Shown here piece after piece: positions 34,962 to 45,035 of a stretch of 64,000 nt of DNA (its first letter is position 1; every line of letters starts with the position of its first letter). Source of the stretch: Eustoma russellianum (taxonomy: Eukaryota > Streptophyta > Magnoliopsida > Gentianales > Gentianaceae); assembly GCA_036186865.1 (NCBI GenBank), contig AP025045.1, positions 12,509,360 to 12,573,359 of the forward strand, given 5' to 3'. The position numbers and the translations under genes are program-made. The notes under the pieces were generated by a model that saw only the letters and a list, made by a program, of their open reading frames with translations, did not search any database and was not told the origin of the DNA.

Positions 34962-35930
34962 ATGTGTTTTACTCATCCATATTGCAATATAATAAATAAA
35001 AATGGACAAACAGGCTTAAAAAGAAAACTGGAAGGAAACATCTTTACACTTTCTATGGATGATATGTTAGACGCTAAGGTTAAGTGTTTCATGTCAAATG
35101 AACCTAACGTAAATTTGTGGCATAGACGTTTAGGACACATTGGCATTTCTACACTTGAAAAACTCAAACGAAAGAACCTAATACGAGGATTGCCTACACT
35201 TGATTTCGACAACTTTCAGTTGTGTGAATCTTGCATAAAAAGAAAACAAACACGCGAGTCACTTAAACCTAAAAATGAAATAAGCACGACTAGAGTTTTA
35301 GAATTATTACACATTGATTTATTTGGTCCTAGTCGCACTACGAGTCTCGGTGGACGTTATTATGCTTGTGTGATTGTTGATGATTTTTCTCGTTATACTT
35401 GGACTTTTTTTCTTGCACATAAAGATGATAGTGCCATTGAGATTGCGAAACTAATAAAACAACTTGAAAATCAATATGGTTTCAATGCGAAAAGGATAAG
35501 AAGAGATAGAGGCGGTGAATTTAAAAACAAGGGCATGATTGCATTTTGCAAATAAAAAAGAATTAAACACAAGTTTTTGCCGCCTAGAACTCCTCAACTA
35601 AATGGAGTAGTAGAAAGAAAGAATAGGACATTACAAGAAATTGCTAGAACCATGTTGTGTGAGAATAAATTGCCTAGATTTTTGTGGACGGAAGCTGTAA
35701 ATTGTGCATGCTACATAGTTAATCGTTTGTCTATTAGAAAGAAAATAAATAAGATGCCTTATGAGATATTAAATGATCGCATGCCTAAAATTGATTACTT
35801 TCGTGTGTTTGGTTGCAAATGCTTTGTTTTAAATAAGAAAGACAATTTAGATAAGTTTGAATCTAAATCAATTAAATGCATCTTTGTTGGATATTCTGTG
35901 AATTCAAAAGCATATAGATGTTATGATTAT
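34962..35930 (+). pseudogene. SIRE-like integrase, cut by Gypsy-2
   Basis: The zinc finger is intact (LWHRRLGHIGISTLEKL … CESCIKRKQ). The first Asp lies in LHIDLFGP. The second is in RDRGGEF. A TAA at 35553-35555 interrupts before APRTPQ-type sequence, which resumes at 35577 with LNGVVERKNRTL, carrying the catalytic Glu. The C-terminal part (FGCKCFVLN, KCIFVGYSVNSKAYRC) runs to 35930, where Gypsy-2 enters; the frame continues at 48980 (ESIHVKF). All three catalytic residues are kept, but the frame is not continuous. Confidence 0.9.
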
Positions 35931-38900
35931 TGTACCCCGACGAAAAGTCGTATTGTACTTGAGAATGTATGAATGAATTAATCAAAGGATGGATTCTTCA
36001 AGTACATTTTTTAAACTTATTATGACTGCTTTAATTAATTCTCCTTAAGGTAAGTTTCATAAATAATGGAAATGACAAGAGTATGTCTTATGAAGTATGT
36101 GAGATGACAATTTTAACCTCCCAAGATTATTCATAATCTCGGTCCTAAGAGTATTGGGGATATTAAATAGGGTTTCTTTTACAAACAACTAACGCTTAAT
36201 AGTCTTAGAAAAGGAAGCATGAAAAGTTTAAACTAGTATTTAGTATCCTACTAAATTGGAGTAAAAAGGTAAAAAGGGAAAAAGGGAAAATGGTTACTTT
36301 ATCCCCACTAAGCCGCCGGGTAAAAGGGGGGCAATTAGAAGGCAACCTTTTGTTAAAAAGGCCAACTACTCACTTTAATTGCTTACTAAAGCAATAATAT
36401 AGAGTAGTTATGCATGAAGTAGTCACAATATGATATTATTATAAGGATGGGTAACTCACTAAAAATTCCCATTAAAACCGTGGGATACATGGAATGATGG
36501 AATTAGGGATCAACTTTACTATCAACTTTCATTCAACTACCTAGTAGCTTTTCCATTAAACACTCTTAAAGGTGACTAAAGCATGATGGAGCATACTAAT
36601 GGCCCCTAACCGTCGGTTTTAACCATGGAGCAATCAAGAGACATTTTAAACCTTACCATAGTTACTTTATGCTAACTACAACTCAAAAGTAACTCAAGTT
36701 AGCAAGAAAGTAACCCTACTATGCAAAAGTAACTCAAGTTAGCAAGGAAAATTCTATTTTCTTCCTTAGGCTTCCAATGGCTAAACACTTAGCCTTTGAA
36801 GAGAAATTCATCTCCAAGAATTCTAGAGTTTCTCCGATACTCAACCACTCAAGAACTCACAAAGAACAAAAGAACCAAGAACTCCTCCTTCATCTCACAC
36901 GGCCAACATTGAGCCAAGGAGATCTAAGAATCATTCAAGTTCAAGTTTGGTCTAGGTGAGTTATATTCTAAACTCCCTAAGTGAATTCTATACAACACAT
37001 AGTGAAGCTCATAATATATCCTCTTTTCTTGTGAAAACCGTGACTTTCAAGAGGTCACTAGGAGAAGATTTTCAAAGTGCTAAGAGAGATTAGCTTCTTG
37101 GTGGGTTAGAATCATCTCAACGTCCATTCAAGATTCAATTTGGTAAGACCATCTAGCCTCAAACTAAGTTGTATTGTTGTTTAAATAGAGGCTAACAAAT
37201 ATTTCTACCCCTAAAACCATGTATGATAGGAAGGGGTTGGAGGAAGCGTTTGTTCAACAAGTTGCAAGCAAGATTTAAGATCCAAAAAGGCAAGTACACT
37301 ATAAATACTCTTGACTTGTGTGTGAAAGTATATGCTTGAATGTCTAGCTATCATTAAGATTTAATCTTAGATGGAGAATATTAAGCTTGAAGCATGGAAG
37401 TTTAGTGTTCCTTAAGAATGGTGACTTACATGTGTGAAATTCCCCCAAAGGTGAGTTCTTTGCTTCCTTTGAATGTGAATATGTTGCATATCTATGATAA
37501 ATGGGGTAAATTTCTCTTCCTCACCATGTAAAAGGGACTGTGGGGGAAGGGGATATGGTTGAACAATATTTCGTCAGAAAGAATATGTTTTGGGAGGTGA
37601 AAGATACATGGAAATTGTATGTTTGAATGTTTTATTTCTTAGATGTGTTATGTTCATTAGGAAAATGAAATATAGGCCCTTTTCATGTATAAGAATGGGC
37701 TGTTTGGGGGGTTAGGTAGTACCTAGGTTAGTTATGCAAAAGGTAGATTTTATTATGTACAAAATATGCTATGTCAAATTGTGCTATGTGTTATCTTCAA
37801 AGCCGTTATTGAAGTGGTTGTATGTAGCTTTTAGAATATATTAGAACCTGTAATGTGTATGTTAAGAAGTGTATTTGATGGTTAGTAAGCTATTTTAGAA
37901 GAATAAGTGTAGTTAGTACACATTTAGCAAGAAAAGTGACAAGCAGGAAAATTACTGGAACAGGCCAGATTCATATGACATATTGTAAGACTCAAAAATG
38001 GACCTTAGAAATGTGAAAATTGGCTAATTCTTGGTAGGATTCTAGCATTGTGTGTTTATTAAATCTACGAGTTGGAATTTTGGAAAAAGGACTTGTGGTT
38101 TATTTATAATAGAATGTTTAATGAAGGCTGGTCATTCGAGATTCTGCATGTACCTATCTTTAGAAAAATAATTAGATGACCACCTTAAACCCGTTGGATT
38201 GCTCTAGAATTTTGATGGTAAACCCTTAAGACATAGATGAACATACCCATGTAAATACATCCACTTGTAACCACCATTTTAAGGGTTAACAACCCAGTTG
38301 AAGTTAATGGTACAAAACTGGAAAACAAGACAGAATTATGGCAAGAGTTGTGAGGCCTTATTATTATGAATTTGGACTCATATGGGTTATTGGGATTATG
38401 AATATTACTTCTTGGTAAGTCCCTTATGTTTTCCAGGTATTGGCCCAAAATAAATAAGCTTTTAGGCTTTAAAGCAAGATAACAGCTGGGCACTGCGCTG
38501 CTGAATCAAGCAGTACCCTGTTTTGGTAATTTAATGATTTGAGTGTTCTATATGTCCTGAAACGTTATGAAATTTTTACGCCATGTAGATAGGACTCCAT
38601 TTTGTATATGTATGTCATGAGATCATGAGAATAGGCCGAAATTATGAGGTTTGAGGACGCATGAACAGAACGTTAAATTCTGGAAATTTTTCCAGCTTAT
38701 GAAATAAGTCTTGATGAGTATTATGTGATGCATCTAGCCATGAGTTCCATGTTGCACGTCATACATTACATCATCATCCTGTGCATGATTTATGACACCG
38801 ATTGTATGACAAAGAACGATGAAAAAGTGCTTTCAAAGAAAAGATTTCAGTTTTGAAAAGAACGATTTCCATTGGTACCATTAATTCTGGCCAGCATAAC

Positions 38901-39899
38901 TCGATACAGGTCCAGGGTTAATTGATCTGTCGATGATATGACCGTACATGCCCAGAGAGAATAGACCTGGTTATGATGATTATGACCTTACAGGTTCGGA
39001 GAGAATAGACCTGATAATGATGATTTATGACTGTACAGGCCCGGAGAGAATAGACCTGATGACGATGATTGATGGTATGACCGTTTTCAGATCCGGACAT
39101 AATAGATCTGAAGAGAATGTATGAACGCCTCAGATCCGGATATAATAGATCTGAATACTCACTCTTCTCATTTTATTTACGATGATATTTTGAAAGAAAG
39201 AATGAAAGAACTTGTTCTCCTTTTTATCATGACACATCGCATATGCATACGCATACATACGACATTTTGTATGGCTAGTTGAATAACTGATGTACTATCA
39301 CTTAGGGTATGATGATATGTTTTGATATCCTTTAAGTTAGGATCTAATAGGATTCCTTATCTCTTAAGTTATGATCCTATGTCCTTACGAATGATGAAGT
39401 GAAAGTCAGCTACGTTACAAATCCAAACTTTTTGGGGTTTTGGTTCTTGTGTGTACTTTCCATTTAATTCATGATTATTTATGGTTTACTTGCTGGTGAC
39501 GTTGTCACTCACCCTATTATTTTTCCTCCCAGAGCCTGCAGGAAATAGAATCGAATGGATCGAGAACGAGCCTAGGGTCCCCTATCCATAGGCCTGCGAG
39601 AGAGGAAAGCTGCATGACATAGTATGATGACTTATGTTTGATGAACTTATGATGGGATTTGAAGTTGGACATCTCTTTTATTTTGGTGGACTTTGATGTA
39701 GAAAATGTTACGAATATTCGGCATGTTTTTATTTTAAAGTTTTTATTCTGCCTCTATTTTGCTTACTTGTTGATGTGTAAGCAGAAAGTCCATACATTTT
39801 GTTATGGATGCCGATATGATATGAACCGACGCCTGGAACTATCCGTAGTGAAGTACGGCGGGCGCACCGTTCGCGGGCGAGCCGGTGCGGGGCGCTACA
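35931..39899 (+). repeat. Gypsy-2 5' LTR
   Basis: 3969 bp, collinear with 45036-48979. It has a 17-bp segment near 37042-37060 that is missing from the 3' LTR (46138), and holds a tandem array at 38941-39165. A 60-codon frame starting MAKHLAFEEK at 36777 recurs at 45875 in the other LTR; it is shared LTR sequence and not evidence of a gene. Confidence 0.95.
38941..39165. repeat. Tandem repeat (about 44 bp) in Gypsy-2 5' LTR
   Basis: Units containing 'gagagaatagacctg' followed by 'atgatgat' start near 38941, 38984 and 39029, then diverge into 'cagatccgga…aatagatctga' units to about 39160. They are the reverse-complement relative of the Gypsy-1 44-bp units. The 3' LTR array is at about 48025-48240. 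Confidence 0.8.
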
Positions 39900-39901
39900 G
39901 G

Positions 39902-39913
39902 TGGTATCAGAGC
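39902..39913 (+). promoter_or_regulatory. Gypsy-2 primer binding site (Met tRNA)
   Basis: TGGTATCAGAGC lies two bases after the LTR end GCTACA, complementary to the initiator tRNA-Met 3' end. Confidence 0.9.
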
Positions 39914-40215
39914 TGAGGCTCTAGATTCGGGCAAAATATAGAATTAAGTTATGATTTTAGAAATCTAAGCTGGACTTTAGACCTAAGTCATGATCCTAGA
40001 AGAGAGTTGACCTTAGACTAGGATGACTTAGACTAGAAATTAGGGTCTTGACCTGATAATAAAGCCCTAGTTGATGACATTTTATATGTCCTAGAATTTA
40101 ATTCGTATCGTATCTTCTTGCATGCCCGCTTGAAATTTCTATTGAATTACGAATTAAATTTTTCGCTTAATTGGATATGTTCATCTTGAATAAACTCCAA
40201 CACTACATAGTGCAG

Positions 40216-41467
40216 ATGGCACGGCCACGAGGCAGACGTGCTAGGGCTAAACCATAGGTGAAGGAGCCTATTCCTCCTCCACCTGCGCAGGTTCCCCCAC
40301 CACCTCCACCACAGGACCAGAATCCACCCCTGGCCCAGAATAACCCTCCACCCCAGGGGCCTCTACCCTAGATGATTCCACACATTCAGGCTTTTCAGAC
40401 GTTTTGTCAGACCGTGATCTAGATCGGTCAGGTGATGCTACATCAGAATGCTCCTCCCCAGCCTCACGAGCCAGTAAGGGATGCCCAATACTATTTTGAG
40501 AAATTGAAAAGACCCAACGTCCCGCCCTTTGAAGGAAAATCGGATTCAGATGCTGCTGAGAAATGGCTAGACGAGGTGGAAAATTGTTTTGAGTTGATTC
40601 GTGCACCTGAGGCGGTGAAGACTCAAGCTGTCAGGCCATTCCTACTTGGGGAAGCAAACCAGTGGTGGAAGGCTAATTTACAATCTTTGCCAAGGCCAAT
40701 CTCATGGGAGAGATTTCTTGAAGAATTTAACAAATTCTACATACCACCTTCTGTAAAGCCGCCACCTTCTGTAAAGCCGCAAAAGAGACATGAGTTCGAA
40801 TCGCTGGTGCAAGAGCAAGGAATGGCGGTTGCAGAGTATGACAATAAGTTCATAGCCTTGGGCAGGTTTTAGCCATCTACCATGAATGACGAGGAGACCA
40901 AAATGTTGAAGTTTGAGAGAGGGTTAAATCCAAGGATCAAGACATGGTTGGACAATGCAAATCCAACCAATTTTGGTGCACTGTTGGATCCTTGCTACAG
41001 AATCGAGAGGGATATTATTCGTCGAGACGAGATGGGGCAGTAGAGAGGAAGGGAAATGTCAGGGAATGGAGGGTCCCGCAAAGCAGCTAAGCAGAATTCC
41101 AGAGGCCCTGGACGACAAGGAAAGAATCGGTTCCAACGCCGTTCTCAGCAGAAAAATCATACAAAGAATCAGGGCCAAGAGCCAGCTATTCCGACCTGCT
41201 CCCACTGCAAGAAACGCCATGTTAGGGAGTGCTATATTCAAGCAGGTAAATGCTTTAGGTGTGGCAAGGTGGGCCATATCCTCAAAGATTGTCCGGATAA
41301 GGGGACCACGTGCTTCAGATGCGGAAAAGTTGGACACATGGTCAAAGACTGCCTAGAGAAAGGGGCCCAGCAGCAGCAGCAACCCAAGAACCAGCGTCAA
41401 CGTGCAAATGCCCGGGTCGACGTTATGACTGATGCTGCTGTTGAGGAAGCTATTGATGTTGTGGCAG
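40216..41467 (+). pseudogene. Gypsy-2 gag, one frame with five TAG stops
   Basis: The ATG at 40216 opens MARPRGRRARAKP, matching the Gypsy-1 start. The whole gene stays in one frame to 41467 but is broken by five TAG codons at 40255, 40369, 40420, 40870 and 41041. The gag core lies at 40432-40872 (PPFEGKSDSDAAEKWLDEVE … FLLGEANQWWKAN). It carries a duplicated 'ccttctgtaaagccgc' (PPSVKP twice, 40747-40782). The zinc region is intact: CSHCKKRHVREC, CFRCGKVGHILKDC and CFRCGKVGHMVKDC. Exon 1 ends at G41467 in VVAG; unspliced RNA would stop at TAA 41476. Confidence 0.9.
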
Positions 41468-41552
41468 GTATATTTTAAAATTTATGCAATACCTAGATTT
41501 TTTGCAAAATACTGTTGCTTTATTGCTGCTTAGTAAATCCTGCATAATTCAG
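41468..41552 (+). other. Intron-like insertion 1 of Gypsy-2 (gag/protease junction)
   Basis: 85 bp, donor GCAG|GTATAT, acceptor TAATTCAG|GA, AT-rich. Unspliced, Gag ends V-A-G-I-F then TAA at 41476-41478. Removing it joins DVVAG to AILVCSVPTNFLFDSG with no frame break. It is collinear with the 67-bp insertion of Gypsy-1, with an 18-bp length difference; both lengths are one more than a multiple of three. Confidence 0.8.
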
Positions 41553-42394
41553 GAGCTATTTTAGTATGTTCTGTGCCTACCAATTTTTTGTTTGATAGTG
41601 GCGCTAGCCACTCATTTATCTCAAGGAAATTCACAAAGAATATTGATCATAACCCAATCCATATTGAGACGCCCTATAGAGTTCAAGCAGCTGGGGATCA
41701 GGTGCTTGTCTCTCATCACATCTTCAGAAATTGCGCGCTTGAGTTTGAGGATCAACGGTTTGAAGCCGACTTAATCCCCTTATCCATGGGTGATTTCGAT
41801 GTAATTCTTGGAATGGACTGGCTCTCCAAGAATTTTGCATACATCGATTGCAGTGAAAAGCGGGTTACTACTAAGAACCTAATGCGCAAGGAAGTAAATT
41901 TTCAGGGAGGTTAGAAATTAAGGAAGTGTCCCAAGAACATCTATGTAAATGTGATCCGTGCCAGTAAAGCATTAAGGAAAGGACACGAAGGATTCCTTGT
42001 TTATGCGCTAAATGCTGATCAAGCGCCCTCCGACCTTTCACAAGTCCTGGTAGTCCGAGAATATCCTGATGTCTTTCCAGAGGAATTACTGGGTCTTCCC
42101 CCAGATCGAGAAATCTCTTTTGAGATTAATCTAATCCTGGGAGCTGAGCCGATATCGAAGGCTCCCTATCGGATGGAAACTGCGGAATTAAAAGAATTGA
42201 AGGAGCAGTTACGTGAGTTGCTAGAGAAGAAACTCATTCGCCCAAGTGTCTCGCCTTGGGGCGCTCCTGTGCTATTTGTAAAGAAAAAGGATGGGAGTAT
42301 GCGCCTATGCATTGACTACAGAGAACTCAACAAAATCACAATAAAGAACAAATACCCATTGCCTAGGATCGACGACCTGTTCGATCAGCTTCGG
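41553..42394 (+). pseudogene. Gypsy-2 protease and first part of reverse transcriptase
   Basis: The protease has FLFDSGASHSF with the catalytic DSG and ends after DFDVILGMDWLSKNF, which keeps the Trp that Gypsy-1 has lost. A TAG at 41912-41914 separates it from the RT frame 41951-42394. That frame holds the linker EYPDVFPEELLGLPPDREI and the RT N-terminus (GAPVLFVKKKDGSMRLCIDYREL … IDDLFDQLR). Exon end CGG is followed by GTAAGC at 42395. Confidence 0.9.
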
Positions 42395-42464
42395 GTAAGC
42401 GATTAAAAGTTTTATTTCAATGATAATTCTACTTTGAACACTGCCTAAAAATATCCTGAAACAG
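42395..42464 (+). other. Intron-like insertion 2 of Gypsy-2 (in reverse transcriptase)
   Basis: 70 bp, donor CGG|GTAAGC, acceptor GAAACAG|GGG, AT-rich with a T-rich middle and a CTAAA-type branch candidate about 30 bases before the end. Excision joins FDQLR to GARIFSKID, the expected gypsy RT continuation. Without excision there are in-frame stops and a frame change. It has the same length and position as in Gypsy-1. Confidence 0.8.
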
Positions 42465-43720
42465 GGGGCACGAATTTTTAGCAAGATTGATCTTCATTCA
42501 AGATACTTCCAATTGAAGATCAAAGCTGAGGATGTCCCGAACTGCATTCAGGACACGTTATGGACATTACGAATTTCTTGTAATGGCATTCGGATTGACC
42601 AACGCTCCCGCGGCATTTATGGATCTAATGAATCGAGTATTTCAAGAGCAACTAGACAAGTTTGTTGTGGTTTTTATCGATGATATCTTGATCTACTCAC
42701 CGGATGAAGAGTCCCATGTGGCCCATTTAAGGACTGTCCTCGACATTTTACGGAGAAAGCAACTGTATGCCAAATTCAGTAAATGCGAATTTTGGTCATG
42801 CAGTGTAGCATTTCTGGGACATGTTATATCTGAGGATGGAATATCTGTGGATCCCAAAAAGATCAAGGCAATTACAGAATGGCCAAGGCCAACAAATGTT
42901 ATGGAAGTACGGAGTTTCATTGGTCTCGCTGGCTATTATCGCAAGTTTGTTGAAGGGTTTTTTCGGATTGCGATGCCTCTCACCTGTTTGACCCAGAAAA
43001 AGATAAAGTTCGAATGGACCTCAGACTACGAACGAAGTTTTACTGAACTAAAGAAAAAGTTGACTTCTGCTCTAGTGTTGGCGCAACCAATTCCGGGTGA
43101 AAGTTTCATAGTGTACAGTGATGCCTCGAAAAACGAACTGGGATGTATGCTAATGCAAAGAGACCGAGTGATTGCATACACATCCCGACAGCTGAAGCCG
43201 TTTGAGCAGAATTACCCAGTACATGACCTTCAGCTTGCAGCTGAAGTCTTTGCCTTAAAAATATGGAGACACCATTTGTACGGTGAAAGGTGCGAGATCT
43301 TCACGGATCACAAAAGTCTTAAGTACCTTTTCACTCAGAAGGAATTAAATATGCGTCAACATCGATGGCTAGAGTTAACGAAGCATTACGACCTCTCTAT
43401 TCAGTATCATCTAGGAAAAGCTAATAAAGTTGCCGACGCCTTGAGTCGAAAGACAAGCCATCCGCGTCAACCACCATTGCAGCATGATATGGAAGAGTTT
43501 GATCTCGAGGTGGTTGATTCCATTAATAGCATGCTCGCTAAATTGGTATTGATTCCTTCACTGATTGACAAGATTAAAGAGGGGCAAGAAAGAGATGAAA
43601 CATTGAAGGATACTAAGGACAAACTAAAGACAAAGCCATCTGAGGATTTTGAGATCAGGAGTGATGACAGTTTGTGGTTTAGGGGACGACTGTGCGTACC
43701 CAATGACGATAATATAAGGA
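42465..43720 (+). pseudogene. Gypsy-2 reverse transcriptase (second exon) and RNase H
   Basis: Exon 2 starts GARIFSKIDLHSRYFQLKIK. A 2-bp loss near 42538-42540 (ccgaactgc where Gypsy-1 has ccgaaaactgc) shifts the frame. From 42532 onward it is open. The catalytic motif FVVVFIDDILIYS (about 42660-42698) is intact. The RNase H region is at about 43100-43460 (VYSDASKNELGCML … FTDHKSLKYLF … VADALSRK), with its catalytic acidic residues visible. Confidence 0.9.
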
Positions 43721-44517
43721 ATCAGGTCCTTCAGGAAGCTCATAATTTGCATTTATCTATTCATCCTGGAGCCAACAAAATGTACCAAGACTTGAAACAA
43801 AGATTCTGGTGGCATGGCATGAAGAGGCAAATTACGGAGTTCGTAGAAAAGTGCTTGGTCTGTCAGAAAGTGAAAGCAGAACATCAGAGACCCGCTGGAT
43901 TGTTGCATCCCCTTGAAGTCCCTGAGTGGAAGTGGGACCACATTGCTATGGACTTCGTGACTGACATGCCAAGGACAAAGAATGGACATAATGCCATTTT
44001 GGTGGTCGTCGATCGTTTAACAAAATTTGCTCACTTCATGGCTACTACCATCAAAGCCTCTATGGAGAAGTTGGCTACTATGTACGTTGATCAGATTGTA
44101 AGCCTTCATGGAGTACCCATGAGCATTGTTTGTGACCACGATCCTCGTTTTACATCCCGATTTTGGACAACTTTCCAAAAAGTGATGGGTACCAAGATAC
44201 GTATGAGCTCTGCATTTCACCCTCAGATGGATGGTCAATCGGAGAGAACCATCCAAACACTAGAAGACATGTTGCGAGCTTGTACACTTGACTTTGGAGG
44301 GAGTTGGGATAAGAGCCTCAAACTAGTGGAGTTCTCTTATAATAATAGTTACCATCGATTTGTTGGGATGGCTCCTTATGAAGCCCTCTATGGAAGAAAG
44401 TGCTGCTCTCCATTTTACTGGGATGAAATCGGAGATAAAGTTTTCACAGGACCTGACCTAGCAGAACAGACTCGAGAGAAAGTAATGATCATCAAGCAAA
44501 GGTTGCAAGCGGCCTAA
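43721..44517 (+). pseudogene. Gypsy-2 integrase
   Basis: Zinc region HNLHLSIHPG and CLVCQ (43740-43870). The D-D-E core is complete: Asp in DHIAMDFVTDMP (about 43935-43970), Asp in VCDHDPRFTSRF (44128-44165), Glu in DGQSERTIQTLED (44228-44270). FSYNNSYHRFVGMAPYEALYG is typical of the family. The frame ends at a TAA at 44515, where Gypsy-1 has Gln (QAAQDRSKIW). This is the better preserved of the two gypsy integrases. Confidence 0.9.
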
Positions 44518-44556
44518 GATAGAAGCAAGATTTGGGCAGATGAGAAGCAGCGGCCA

Positions 44557-44988
44557 TTGGAATTTCAAGCCGGAGAAAAGGTGTTCTTGAAAGTGTCGCC
44601 ATCTAAAGGAGATAAGAGATTTGGTATCAAAGGGAAATTAAGGCCCAGGTTTATTGGACCGTACGAAATTCTTGAAAAGATTGGGGAAGTCCCTTACCGG
44701 CTATCACTACCGCCATCATTGTCTCAATTGCACGATGTGTTTCGCGTATCCCAGCTTCGCCGGTACGTACATGAGCCTAGCCATATCATTGAGGAGCAAC
44801 CTTTGAAAGTCGAAGCCAACACAACATATGAAGAAGAGCCAGAGAAGATCGTGGATCGTAATGAAAAGACACTAAGAAAACAATGTATTCCTATGGTCAA
44901 GGTGCAATGGAAGCACCATTCGATTGATGAAGCTTCTTGGGAGACGGAGGAAAACATGAGAAGCTTATACCCCTATCTTTTTAATTAG
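44557..44988 (+). pseudogene. Gypsy-2 integrase C-terminus and chromodomain
   Basis: GPY/F-like segment (KLRPRFIGPYEILEKIGEVPY), then LHDVFRVSQLRRYVHEP. The chromodomain is MVKVQWKHHSIDEASWE, ending MRSLYPYLFN at the stop 44986-44988. It is separated from the integrase core only by the TAA at 44515. No frameshift is seen where Gypsy-1 has one. Confidence 0.9.
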
Positions 44989-45020
44989 TACCCTTAAGTT
45001 TCAAGGACGAAACTTGTAAT

Positions 45021-45035
45021 AAGGGGGGAGGAAGT
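45021..45035 (+). promoter_or_regulatory. Gypsy-2 polypurine tract
   Basis: AAGGGGGGAGGAAGT directly precedes the 3' LTR start TGTACC. Confidence 0.85.

Noticed and set aside
36777..36959. 60-codon frame starting MAKHLAFEEK, repeated at 45875-46057
   Set aside because: The two frames are the same place in the two LTRs of Gypsy-2, so their similarity comes from LTR duplication. No domain, and no codon-level conservation can be judged from two LTRs.
40216..41467. TAG stops as recoded (read-through) codons
   Set aside because: The frame also meets frameshifts and stops of other types in pol, and Gypsy-1 has TAA and TAG at different places. Decay is simpler.
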